From assembly GCA_035578155.1 (NCBI GenBank), contig JAPWDM010000001.1, positions 8,272,670 through 8,336,669 of the forward strand: DNA of 64,000 nt, in the 5' to 3' direction. The translations under genes and the position numbers were made by a program. Below, in pieces: positions 1 to 8,200 of this stretch. The stretch's first letter is position 1. Each line of letters begins with the position of its first letter. The notes beneath the pieces are model-generated. The model ran no database searches. It was given only the letters and a program-made list of their open reading frames with translations, and was not told the origin of the DNA. This DNA is from Brachynemurus nebulosus. Taxonomy: Eukaryota > Arthropoda > Insecta > Neuroptera > Myrmeleontidae.

Positions 1-425
1 CCTTTATGTTTTAGTTTTAAATATTAAAAAAGGACCTTAAATAGTAAACTGGAAGGCCTTTATAAAGATATTTTTTCTTTCAAAAAAAAAAAAAAAAAAA
101 ATAAAAAATAAAAAAAATAAAAAATAAAAAATTATTTCTTCGGTATTGAGTGTCTACAAGCGAAATATAATTGAAAGTCCACAAGCGATTTGTAATTTTG
201 GTGGTTTCAAAACTGATAATGAGTGTCCGGTTGATCGGGGCTTTATAAAAAGATTTTAAGTTTTTAAGGGCTGAATCTCAGTAAATTTCAATTTTGTGCC
301 GATAGAAGTTAACAGGGAAAAAGCCAACACAATTCGTACGAGGGCATTTCTATCCATGCTTATCCGCCAATTGCCTTTGTGTTTTACTTTTAAATATTAA
401 AAAAGGAACTTAAATAGTAAACTGG
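1..425. other. Flanking DNA with a duplicated 52-bp segment
   Basis: AT-rich non-coding flank. Bases 1-52 and 374-425 are near-identical (about 49 of 52 bases, offset 373). The second copy is interrupted exactly after AACTGG by the large element, whereas the first reads AACTGG straight into AAGGCC, so it is a related uninterrupted site. No gene is seen. Confidence 0.6.
420..425. repeat. 6-bp target site duplication, left copy
   Basis: AACTGG directly abuts the left terminus (AGTAGATAGG) and is repeated at 10270-10275 after the right terminus (CCTATCTACT). A 6-bp duplication is characteristic of integration by the retroviral-type integrase of Maverick/Polinton elements. Confidence 0.88.
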
Positions 426-760
426 AGTAGATAGGCTAGGAGAGAGCGGTGACACCGTAAAACTAACCAACTTGAACCCTTTTGCCAATGTTTGAAATCG
501 TGTAACTTTACGGTACTAGTGCAAACCTTAACCTTTGACGCGGCACGTACCAAGTACATGTATTTAAAATTTGTTGTTGACATTTGACCCCACACGCGCT
601 CATACTGTTGGCCTTGAAACTCCAAAGACCTGAGTCATCACCAGCAACCAAATTAATTTATGTTAACCCATTATGCGCCATCACAATTTACTTATAACAA
701 TTTGGTTTTGTGTTAACCCATTACCCGCCAGCACTGACGTAGTTTTTGAATGCAAACCTA

Positions 761-811
761 ACGCATGCGCAGACTGAATTTAAGTACACGACGCATGCGC
801 AGACTGAATTT
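761..811 (+). repeat. Duplicated ACGCATGCGCAG motif, left arm
   Basis: ACGCATGCGCAGACTGAATT occurs twice in direct orientation at 761 and 791. The CGCATGCGCA core resembles the binding site of NRF-1/Erect wing. Any regulatory role is inference. Confidence 0.5.
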
Positions 812-836
812 TAGGTTACAATTTGATAGATGGGGT

Positions 837-1310
837 ACACTACCGCGTCAAAATGTGGGGAATACCCTAACTCGGGGGTGGCCCCAAACTTTTGACGCCG
901 TACTGTACTTAAATTTTTGGTACACTGCCGTGTCAAAAGTGTGGACCCCCCCTGGCCAAAAAGGTATCCTATCACTTTTTGAAACGTACTGTACGTGCAA
1001 ACCTTGACCCCAACCCGCGCTTGCCTTAATTGCGTCATCTTAAACGAACTATCACGTCAAAAAATGTGGGGAATACCCTAACTCGGGGGTGACCCCAAAT
1101 TTTTGACGCCGTACTGTACTTAAATTTTTGGTACACTACCGTGTCAAAAGTGTGGACCCCACTGACCAAAAAGGTATCCGATCACTTGTTGAAGCGCACT
1201 GTACGTGCAAACCTTAACCCCAACACGCGCTTGTCTTAATTGCGTCATTTTAAACGAAAGGTACATTACCAAGTCAAAAATGTTGGGAATACCCTAACCC
1301 ACGGGGTGGC
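837..1310 (+). repeat. Subterminal iterons, left arm
   Basis: Two direct copies of a roughly 212-bp unit start near 837 and 1047, with a partial third near 1262. Within each unit, GTACTGTAC and GTGTCAAAAGTGTGGACC recur with inverted relatives such as TTTTGACGCCGTACTGTAC. Repeats like these next to transposon ends are typical of recombinase or replication-protein binding sites. Related sequence recurs in the palindrome at 53.0-54.2 kb. Confidence 0.7.
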
Positions 1311-2494
1311 CGCTAAATTTTGCGGGGCACTGTACCAAGCGCTAGATTTTAAAACCAGACTCCGGGGTCCAGATTTCTGACCGCTACTGTACTGCCGGAA
1401 ATCGAGTGTTAACTGTACCTTATGGGGATTTTTGGTATATTTAACCTTGGAAAATTCCAGGAATTTTTATCAGTTTTAAAACAAACAAACAACTAATAAT
1501 TAAATGTTTATTTTAGCTGAATTATGATCATATGACTCATATATGGAGTTTTTTTGGTATAAGAAAGATGACGTCATGGAATATTAATGAGTTAAAAAAT
1601 TGTTTAGTAAAAAATATCACCCATTGTAGGCCTCAAGCAAGAAATTATTTATATCAGTTTTAATACTTTAACATTTAACCTACAGTGACCAATTTTTTAG
1701 TTAACTAACAAAAATTCTTGAAATTTTAACAAGTTACAAAAAATATTACTTCTTATGGTGCACAACACTTTTGAATTTGACTGTAGCACAAAACTGTTTC
1801 TATATCAAACGAAAATTATCTGAAATAATTCAGTATGTACATATGTATAGACTCTATATATTAAAAATATTTTATGTATACACTCTGTATATTGAGAATA
1901 AGAAAGAAAATTTGTATATAATTTTAATTTTTATGAATGCTAGTAAACGAATTGTATAGCCATTTATGAATAAGTATTAAATCTAATTATAAAATAATTT
2001 ATAAATATTGCAAAAAATTTGTTTAATCAGCAAAATCAATGTATATCATTTTAATACTGATACATATTTATATTAGGGTATAATAGTATTGTATTTAACA
2101 TTTTTAAACAGAATAAAAGTTCAATTTTTGGTTTTAAATTACTATAAACACGTCGCTTAATATAAAAATGATAACAGCATTGAGTTTTACTAAATTTTTA
2201 AGTCTGTAAAATCAAAATTTTTATAGCTAGAACATTTTGAATTTGATACTTTATCAATCATTAACATATATACAATATCATGTATATATAACTGGTGTAT
2301 ATTTAGTATTTTTAATAAATATTTTAGTATACAGGGTGTATCATGAAATATGCTTTTCAATTAGAATAATAAATTTCATAAGATTTTTGTTAATACTCTT
2401 ATTGGTTAACGAAAGAAACTTTTTGCTGTAAAAAAAATAGGGGAATCAGGGTAATAATTAAATAAAACGCACATATTTTTCTTTTTTTTAAAAT
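1311..2494. other. Non-coding AT-rich part of the left arm
   Basis: No credible coding sequence; only short low-complexity ORFs. It contains an ACAGGGTGTATCATG-type phrase near 2333, common at insect MITE ends, so a small older insertion may be carried inside the arm. Confidence 0.5.
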
Positions 2495-2500
2495 TTTATT
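2495..2500 (-). terminator. Polyadenylation signal for the left FLDIQG gene copy
   Basis: AATAAA on the minus strand, about 56 bp past the inferred stop at 2556. It is the mirror of 8195-8200. Confidence 0.45.
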
Positions 2501-2555
2501 TATAGAATATGTATACAAAAAATTAAATTGCTTAAATGTATATATTACTAAAAAT

Positions 2556-3022
2556 CTATTTATTTTCCATATAAAATTTTTTTAAAAGAATACAGTTTTC
2601 TAATGAGCAAATTTTATCTGAATGGATCATACAGCGTCTTGAATAATATTCATCTCGCAGATTGGAAATCTTCGGTACATCAAATATTTCTTCCAAATTC
2701 AAAATCCACGGCTGGTTTTCGGTACCATCAAACAAATTTGAAATCCATTTCTTCTTTTCACCGCCCTTGAAACTTCTTTAATATAGGTTTCAATATGGAA
2801 TGAAGTTTTTTGTACGGAATAAATCCATATGACCAAGGTATCCCATGCCAATTTCGGCAAAGCCAACGTGCAGCAACCCGTTCATATTTCTTCGGCAACT
2901 CGTTGAAATCAAACGGTGAGTCGAATATAAGATGTAATATTTCATCCGAATTTTCCGCAACGATACCAACTTCTTTAAAATAAAAAAGCTCCTTGATAGC
3001 CTTGTATGTCAAGAAACGCCAT
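2556..3022 (-). pseudogene. Frameshifted FLDIQG-type gene, left TIR copy
   Basis: Mirror of 7673-8139 with the same two frame breaks. The first ~12 codons after the ATG at 3022 read FLDIQGY in one frame, the main body of about 85 codons continues in a second frame (stop at 2758), and the last ~70 codons lie in the third (stop 2556-2558). From memory, small insect proteins linked to mobile and viral DNA often begin with a similar hydrophobic-DIQGF motif followed by a KE(I/V) strand and an H-G-(L/I) motif. Here KEVGIVAE and RNWHGIPWSYG fit that layout. The function is unknown. Identical damage in both arms means that the breaks predate the last homogenisation of the arms, or are bypassed by frameshifting. 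Confidence 0.6.
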
Positions 3023-3040
3023 TTTTTATCGCCGCTGTAG

Positions 3041-3076
3041 AACTGAATTTACTCACACAATCCACAACTTTATATA
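3041..3076 (-). promoter_or_regulatory. TATA/Inr core promoter of the left FLDIQG gene
   Basis: TATATAAA at 3069-3076 and an arthropod-type initiator TCAGTT around 3041-3046 (both minus strand), about 30 bp apart and just ahead of the ATG at 3022. Mirror of 7619-7654. Confidence 0.5.
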
Positions 3077-3181
3077 AAATAATTAAAATTGGTGAGGATA
3101 GTTAATTTGTGGGATGTATCCGAAAAAGGATACTAATAGCTATTGCTAGTTGACCATCAAATTACAAACTGTTAATAATAT

Positions 3182-3538
3182 TTAGCACATTGGTGCGTAC
3201 CATGTTCTTTTCACTTTAAGACCTAGTGATTTAAGGAATGCTAAATTTTCGGGTGAAATGTGTTGTCGCTTAAAAGTTTTACGTTTAATGATCTTAGGTT
3301 TGGAAAGTCCTTTGCTAGGTTGTTTAGCGTTGGACTGCTCTGAATTGTAAATTATCATGGTTCGAAATGCAATTGTTTTACCACGAAATTGTTTTTTCAG
3401 CGAAAGTGATGTTAACTCTTTGACAACCACCGGTAAATTGACAATATTTTGCGTAAGTTTAACTAATTTATACGCTTTAACCATGATAATGTGTGTGAGC
3501 CCTTTAACCATGATAAGGTGTATGAGCTCTTTAACCAT
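3182..3538 (-). CDS. Small basic protein of the TIR, left copy (118 aa)
   Basis: Identical to the right-arm copy at 7157-7513; see that entry for the protein description. A shorter and possibly real start is the internal ATG at 3358 (58 aa), because the first 25 residues come from the 27-bp repeats. It is transcribed away from the 21-bp array, towards the left end of the element. Confidence 0.5.
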   Translation of the reverse strand: MVKELIHLIMVKGLTHIIMVKAYKLVKLTQNIVNLPVVVKELTSLSLKKQFRGKTIAFRTMIIYNSEQSNAKQPSKGLSKPKIIKRKTFKRQHISPENLAFLKSLGLKVKRTWYAPMC

Positions 3539-3551
3539 GATAAGGTGTATG
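3471..3551 (-). repeat. Three 27-bp repeats, left arm
   Basis: Mirror of 7144-7224. Three tandem units contain ATCATGGTTAAAG and lie immediately outside the 21-bp array. Confidence 0.7.
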
Positions 3552-4287
3552 AATCACTCCGAGGGCAAAATAAGTCACTCCGGGGGCAAACTGAGTCACT
3601 CCGGGAGCAAAATGAGTCACTCCGGGAGTAAAATGAGTCATTCCGGGAGCAAAATGAGTCACTCCGGGAGCAAAATGAGTCACTCCGGGAACAAAATTAG
3701 TCACTCCGGGAGCAAGATGAGTAACTCCGGGAGCCAAATGAGTCACTCCGGGGGCAAAATGAGTCACTCCGGGAACAAAATGAGTCACTCCGGGAACAAA
3801 ATGAGTCACTCCGGGAGCGAAATGAGTCACTCCGGGAGCATGTGAGTAACTCCGGGAGCCAAATGAGTCACTCCGGGAGCGAAATGAGCCACTCCGGGAG
3901 CAAAATGAGTCACCCGTTGGAGTCAAATGAGTCACTCCGGGAGCAATATGAGTCACTCCGGGAGCAAAATGAGTCACTCCGGGAGTAAAATGAGTCATTC
4001 CGGGAGCAAAATGAGTCACTCCGGGAGCAAAATGAGTCACTCCGGGAACAAAATTAGTCACTCCGGGAGCAAGATGAGTAACTCCGGGAGCCAAATGAGT
4101 CACTCCGGGGGCAAAATGAGTCACTCCGGGAACAAAATGAGTCACTCCGGGAGCGAAATGAGTCACTCCGGGAGCATGTGAGTAACTCCGGGAGCCAAAT
4201 GAGTCACTCCGGGAGCGAAATGAGTCACTCCGAGAGCAAAATGAGTCACCCGTTGGAGTCAAATGAGTAGCCCGGTGAAGCAAATGA
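3552..4287 (+). repeat. 21-bp tandem array with TGAGTCA cores, left arm
   Basis: About 36 units with consensus TGAGTCACTCCGGGAG followed by CAAAA. By hand count about 25 units keep an exact TGAGTCA, the AP-1/GCN4 bZIP core; two have ATGAGTCAT, the full 9-bp palindrome. Each unit contains two overlapping interrupted palindromes, GAGTCACTC and CTCCGGGAG. The 21-bp period is two turns of B-DNA, so all sites face one side of the helix. A higher-order repeat of 17 units (357 bp) is visible, for example TGAGTCATT at 3634 and 3991. Because 21 is divisible by 3, several frames stay open as heptapeptide ORFs; I treat these as by-products. Confidence 0.92.
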
Positions 4288-4293
4288 GCTAAG

Positions 4294-4301
4294 TATATAT
4301 A
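4294..4301 (+). promoter_or_regulatory. TATA box at the inner edge of the left TIR
   Basis: TATATATA is the last sequence shared by the two arms and lies 24 bp before the first ATG of the plus-strand core gene. A start about 30 bp downstream would fall at or next to that ATG, giving a very short or absent leader unless the ATG at 4340 is used. Confidence 0.6.
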
Positions 4302-4324
4302 CGAAATTGTCTGAACCGGAATCA

Positions 4325-4927
4325 ATGGAGTGGGATAAAATGGATGATTCAATTGGTGAATTTTTCGAACGTGAACCAATGCTACTGAACGAACTGACTT
4401 TAGAAACATTTCTTCAAATCTACAAGTGGATCAGTTTGAATGTGCTGAAAAGTTATGGTGCGAAAATCATACAACGCGCCTGGATTTGGTTACCATCCGA
4501 TTATCGAGCCATGTTTCAAGAATGTGAACCATGTTTTAAACATTATAATCAACCATGGCCACAAGATCATATTGATGGACCACCTGGTTTGAAAATTCGC
4601 TGTGAAATGTGCAAGAATGGTGTGAAAATGGAGGAAAACTTTCAACCGCCTGTTGATGAACCATTGACATTTGCAACACGGATTTCACACGTTGAAGACA
4701 TATTTCTGACTCATCCTTATTTGTATACAAAAGTCAGAAATTTCGATATGTTATTATACTTAACAAAACAACTATTGAAATATGATATTTGGGTGCAACA
4801 TCTGTATGCATATATGATACCCGAATATGCACAACGAATTTGTCAAGTATGGGATCAGTTACCTGAAAACATGAAACAATTACGTTCGGGTGTTATTGAA
4901 TATATAAACAAATCATACAATTTTTAA
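4325..4927 (+). CDS. Unrecognised CxxC...CxxC protein of the element core (200 aa)
   Basis: The ORF runs from the ATG at 4325 to TAA. The next in-frame ATG at 4340 (AAAATGG context, 195 aa) is an equally plausible start because the TATA box is so close. The protein is mostly alpha-helical in character, with an acidic N-terminus and many aromatic residues. Two cysteine pairs, C67-x2-C70 and C93-x2-C96, flank a Pro/Gly-rich turn and look like a zinc-ribbon-type site. No transmembrane segment or signal peptide is evident. I do not recognise the family. It is one of only two genes unique to the core and is convergent with the zinc-finger gene; its 3' end shares the short region 4928-5215. AATAAA at 5029-5034 can serve as polyA signal. 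Balanced codon use and intact length support a real gene. Confidence 0.75.
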   Translation: MEWDKMDDSIGEFFEREPMLLNELTLETFLQIYKWISLNVLKSYGAKIIQRAWIWLPSDYRAMFQECEPCFKHYNQPWPQDHIDGPPGLKIRCEMCKNGVKMEENFQPPVDEPLTFATRISHVEDIFLTHPYLYTKVRNFDMLLYLTKQLLKYDIWVQHLYAYMIPEYAQRICQVWDQLPENMKQLRSGVIEYINKSYNF

Positions 4928-5215
4928 TATTTATTTATTGTAAAAAATATTTCATGTACATTTATTGTAAAAAATATTACATATACACTTACTGTGAAAA
5001 TATTTTATATTCATACTTATATTTTAAAAATAAAGAACAATAATTATTTACATATATGTGTTATTTATTTGAAAAAAAAAAAAACATTTTTATCTTACAG
5101 GGTTAAAAAATATAAAAATAAAATATACACTTCAATGAGGAATAACTACTGCTGCTTCTTATATTATATGGTGGTGTTCTTCAAAATTCAGTAAATTCTT
5201 AGTGTGGATAATCAA
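4928..5215. terminator. Shared 3' region of the two convergent core genes
   Basis: AATAAA at 5029-5034 on the plus strand and its minus-strand equivalent near 5063-5068 allow both transcripts to be cleaved here, with 3' ends probably overlapping by a few tens of bases. Otherwise AT-rich with no gene. Confidence 0.5.
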
Positions 5216-6196
5216 TTAATCATCATCATCATCATCATAATCGCTAGCATCTTCTTTATCAGTTTCATCCAGATAATCACCTAGTGGTTCAATAACATCA
5301 GCCTTTTGAAGTTCGCGAAGTATAGAGAATATTTCTCGACCAACAGTAGTTTCTTTTAAAGCATTTAACTCTTTGATTAAATCTTCTCGATCGTAAACGT
5401 TAAACAACAACATATTTTTATTTTCCTCTAAACTTCGAATAATACTGAGTATTTTTTTACCAGTCTCTGAAGTCTCGTATAAACGTTGTAATTCATCTAT
5501 TAAAGTATTAGGATTATGCCAGTATTTTATTTTTTTCGATTGTATGTTAACATTTCTAGACTCTCTCAAGTTGTCTTGCTTAAAATGCTTAGCTAAGACC
5601 CCGTTTTCGACATTTTCATCTGAAGCTATATGACGTTTTAAGCTTATTGGTTTAACCTGATTGACAATTTTCGCTTCATTTTCCGAGTCAGCGTTTCGAA
5701 CCTCTTTTAACATTATAATATCTAAAGCAGTTCCTAGAAGTTTAGTTAGTTGTGAAGAGGAGGTTGTTTCATTGCAATTGTTATTAATTGCTGTTAAGTG
5801 ATTTACTTGCTTACTTTCATTAGACCAACTATCTTTCTCGTTTTCAGATTGACGACGGTTTTCTCCTCTTTTCAAAGAGTTAAATTTGGTTTGAATGGCT
5901 TCAGTTGCAGCATCTATCCTTTTTTGGTCAAACGGATTCAAGATTGCTTCAGAGTAATCAATATCATGCTGTAGTAGAGATGTATTTTCATCATCATTAT
6001 CATCAAATCTAGATCTAGAGATATCATTAGGTGTTTTATTATTAGCATCATATGGTATGAATTTGCTTGATGAGTTATCATTCTTTCCAATCGTACCATC
6101 ATTAATATTGCTTAACGAATTATGTTGAGCATTTAAGTGTCTAGAAAGATTAGACTTTCGCGTAAATGCTTTACCACAAAAATCACAATTATACAT
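5216..6196 (-). CDS. C2H2 zinc-finger protein with duplicated helical module and acidic tail (326 aa)
   Basis: ATG at 6196, stop at 5216-5218. Residues 4-25 form one classical C2H2 finger (C4-x2-C7-x12-H20-x4-H25). A long Asn/Ser-rich disordered region with basic patches follows. Residues about 232-258 and 273-298 are two copies of a helical module of the form LI-x-EL...ET...G..I.SI.R.L, offset by 41 residues. The tail after about 305 is strongly acidic and ends in a run of Asp. A single finger plus an acidic tail suggests a DNA-binding regulator; known single-finger proteins usually need flanking basic residues or dimerisation to bind specifically. It is driven from the TATA box at 6267-6274 with a leader of about 40-50 bases. 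A plausible, unproven role is binding the 21-bp array that lies upstream of both core genes. Confidence 0.82.
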   Translation of the reverse strand: MYNCDFCGKAFTRKSNLSRHLNAQHNSLSNINDGTIGKNDNSSSKFIPYDANNKTPNDISRSRFDDNDDENTSLLQHDIDYSEAILNPFDQKRIDAATEAIQTKFNSLKRGENRRQSENEKDSWSNESKQVNHLTAINNNCNETTSSSQLTKLLGTALDIIMLKEVRNADSENEAKIVNQVKPISLKRHIASDENVENGVLAKHFKQDNLRESRNVNIQSKKIKYWHNPNTLIDELQRLYETSETGKKILSIIRSLEENKNMLLFNVYDREDLIKELNALKETTVGREIFSILRELQKADVIEPLGDYLDETDKEDASDYDDDDDD

Positions 6197-6266
6197 CGTT
6201 CAGCACCAGGTCTGAAGCGTTCGCTAGTAAATGAATAACTGTTCAAAGATTTATTGCTTCTCTACT

Positions 6267-6274
6267 TATATATA
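6267..6274 (-). promoter_or_regulatory. TATA box at the inner edge of the right TIR
   Basis: TATATATA, mirror of 4294-4301. On the minus strand an initiator-like ACAGTT lies roughly 30 bp downstream, and the zinc-finger ATG follows at 6196. Confidence 0.6.
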
Positions 6275-6280
6275 CTTAGC

Positions 6281-7143
6281 TCATTTGCTTCACCGAGCGA
6301 CTCATTTGACTCCAACGGGTGACTCATTTTGCTCCCGGAGTGACTCATTTTGCTCCCGTAGTGACTCATTTTGCTCCCGGAGTGACTCATATTGCTCCCG
6401 GAGTGACTCATTTGACTCCAACGGGTGACTCATTTTGCTCCCGGAGTGACTCATTTCGCTCCCGGAGTGACTCATTTCGCTCCCGGAGTGACTCATTTGG
6501 CTCCCGGAGTTACTCACATGCTCCCGGAGTGACTCATTTCGCTCCCGGAGTGACTCATTTTGTTCCCGGAGTGACTCATTTTGCCCCCGGAGTGACTCAT
6601 TTGGCTCCCGGAGTTACTCATCTTGCTCCCGGAGTGACTAATTTTGTTCCCGGAGTGACTCATTTTGCTCCCGGAGTGACTCATTTTGCTCCCGGAATGA
6701 CTCATTTTACTCCCGGAGTGACTCATTTTGCTCCCGGAGTGACTCATATTGCTCCCGGAGTGACTCATTTGACTCCAACGGGTGACTCATTTTGCTCCCG
6801 GAGTGGCTCATTTCGCTCCCGGAGTGACTCATTTGGCTCCCGGAGTTACTCACATGCTCCCGGAGTGACTCATTTCGCTCCCGGAGTGACTCATTTTGTT
6901 CCCGGAGTGACTCATTTTGTTCCCGGAGTGACTCATTTTGCCCCCGGAGTGACTCATTTGGCTCCCGGAGTTACTCATCTTGCTCCCGGAGTGACTAATT
7001 TTGTTCCCGGAGTGACTCATTTTGCTCCCGGAGTGACTCATTTTGCTCCCGGAATGACTCATTTTACTCCCGGAGTGACTCATTTTGCTCCCGGAGTGAC
7101 TCAGTTTGCCCCCGGAGTGACTTATTTTGCCCTCGGAGTGATT
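6281..7143 (-). repeat. 21-bp tandem array with TGAGTCA cores, right arm
   Basis: Same unit as the left array read on the other strand, with about 42 units, roughly 31 of them carrying an exact TGAGTCA by hand count. It is longer than the left array by 127 bp (six units plus one base), most of it next to the inner edge, where the GTTGG-containing variant unit appears an extra time. Open heptapeptide frames on both strands are a consequence of the period. Confidence 0.92.
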
Positions 7144-7224
7144 CATACACCTTATCATGGTTAAAGAGCTCATACACCTTATCATGGTTAAAGGGCTCAC
7201 ACACATTATCATGGTTAAAGCGTA
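7144..7224 (+). repeat. Three 27-bp repeats, right arm
   Basis: Tandem units of the form CATACACCTTATC + ATGGTTAAAGAGCT, each providing an in-frame ATG for the 118-aa ORF. The third unit is diverged and runs into TATAAATTAG (7221), a possible TATA box for a shorter transcript starting near the ATG at 7337. Confidence 0.7.
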
Positions 7225-7513
7225 TAAATTAGTTAAACTTACGCAAAATATTGTCAATTTACCGGTGGTTGTCAAAGAGTTAACATCACTTTCGCTGAAA
7301 AAACAATTTCGTGGTAAAACAATTGCATTTCGAACCATGATAATTTACAATTCAGAGCAGTCCAACGCTAAACAACCTAGCAAAGGACTTTCCAAACCTA
7401 AGATCATTAAACGTAAAACTTTTAAGCGACAACACATTTCACCCGAAAATTTAGCATTCCTTAAATCACTAGGTCTTAAAGTGAAAAGAACATGGTACGC
7501 ACCAATGTGCTAA
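7157..7513 (+). CDS. Small basic protein of the TIR, right copy (118 aa)
   Basis: ATG at 7157, stop TAA at 7511-7513. Residues 1-25 derive from the 27-bp repeats. Residues 61-118, starting at the internal ATG 7337 in a CGAACCATG context, are strongly basic with clusters such as KPKIIKRKTFKR and end with a motif SPENLAFLKSLGLKV. I recall similar (T/S)-x-E-N-x-x-FLxSLG-x-x-V tails at the ends of small uncharacterised proteins in insect mobile DNA, but cannot verify this. A basic DNA- or RNA-binding role is inference. TATAAATTAG at 7221 would favour the short 58-aa form. Present in two identical copies per element. Confidence 0.5.
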   Translation: MVKELIHLIMVKGLTHIIMVKAYKLVKLTQNIVNLPVVVKELTSLSLKKQFRGKTIAFRTMIIYNSEQSNAKQPSKGLSKPKIIKRKTFKRQHISPENLAFLKSLGLKVKRTWYAPMC

Positions 7514-7618
7514 ATATTATTAACAGTTTGTAATTTGATGGTCAACTAGCAATAGCTATTAGTATCCTTTTTCGGATACATCCCACAAATTAACTATCCT
7601 CACCAATTTTAATTATTT

Positions 7619-7654
7619 TATATAAAGTTGTGGATTGTGTGAGTAAATTCAGTT
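7619..7654 (+). promoter_or_regulatory. TATA/Inr core promoter of the right FLDIQG gene
   Basis: TATATAAA at 7619-7626 and TCAGTT at 7649-7654, spaced about 30 bp as in arthropod RNA polymerase II promoters. The first ATG follows at 7673. Confidence 0.5.
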
Positions 7655-7672
7655 CTACAGCGGCGATAAAAA

Positions 7673-8139
7673 ATGGCGTTTCTTGACATACAAGGCTATC
7701 AAGGAGCTTTTTTATTTTAAAGAAGTTGGTATCGTTGCGGAAAATTCGGATGAAATATTACATCTTATATTCGACTCACCGTTTGATTTCAACGAGTTGC
7801 CGAAGAAATATGAACGGGTTGCTGCACGTTGGCTTTGCCGAAATTGGCATGGGATACCTTGGTCATATGGATTTATTCCGTACAAAAAACTTCATTCCAT
7901 ATTGAAACCTATATTAAAGAAGTTTCAAGGGCGGTGAAAAGAAGAAATGGATTTCAAATTTGTTTGATGGTACCGAAAACCAGCCGTGGATTTTGAATTT
8001 GGAAGAAATATTTGATGTACCGAAGATTTCCAATCTGCGAGATGAATATTATTCAAGACGCTGTATGATCCATTCAGATAAAATTTGCTCATTAGAAAAC
8101 TGTATTCTTTTAAAAAAATTTTATATGGAAAATAAATAG
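7673..8139 (+). pseudogene. Frameshifted FLDIQG-type gene, right TIR copy
   Basis: Coding character continues over about 155 codons but changes frame twice. ATG 7673 opens a frame reading FLDIQGY that stops at 7718-7720. The main block (RNWHGIPWSYG, then a Lys-rich stretch) is in the frame 7683-7937. From about 7930 the third frame continues to TAG at 8137-8139, followed by AATAAA at 8195-8200. Promoter and polyA sites are intact, so decay is recent or the shifts are bypassed. The gene-family assignment (small DIQGF-motif proteins of insect mobile DNA) is from memory and the molecular function is unknown. An intron explanation is unlikely because the frames abut without room for one. Confidence 0.6.
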
Positions 8140-8194
8140 ATTTTTAGTAATATATACATTTAAGCAATTTAATTTTTTGTATACATATTCTATA

Positions 8195-8200
8195 AATAAA
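8195..8200 (+). terminator. Polyadenylation signal for the right FLDIQG gene copy
   Basis: AATAAA about 56 bp past the inferred stop at 8139. Confidence 0.45.

Larger units (their letters stand above)
426..4301 (+). repeat. Left terminal inverted repeat arm
   Basis: The inverse of 6267-10269. For the outer 3.1 kb, a base at position x pairs with 10695-x with no net length change. The arm ends internally at the TATATATA box (4294-4301), after which the sequences diverge completely. Confidence 0.93.

Noticed and set aside
410..1038. ORFs of 71-80 aa in the outer arms (and mirrors at 9657-10306)
   Set aside because: They overlap the iterons and TIR end, run on both strands of the same repeat, and lack gene signals.
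3552..4287. CRISPR-like array
   Set aside because: Units are contiguous 21-bp tandem copies with no unique spacers, and the DNA is eukaryotic.
3531..4409. Long heptapeptide-repeat ORFs through the 21-bp arrays (also 3357-3845, 3927-4181, 6319-7164, 6514-6768 and 6850-7338)
   Set aside because: The period is 21 bp, so any frame without a stop in one unit stays open throughout. Frames are open on both strands, and the encoded repeats (SHSG or PGVTH types) have no start context, promoter or family support.
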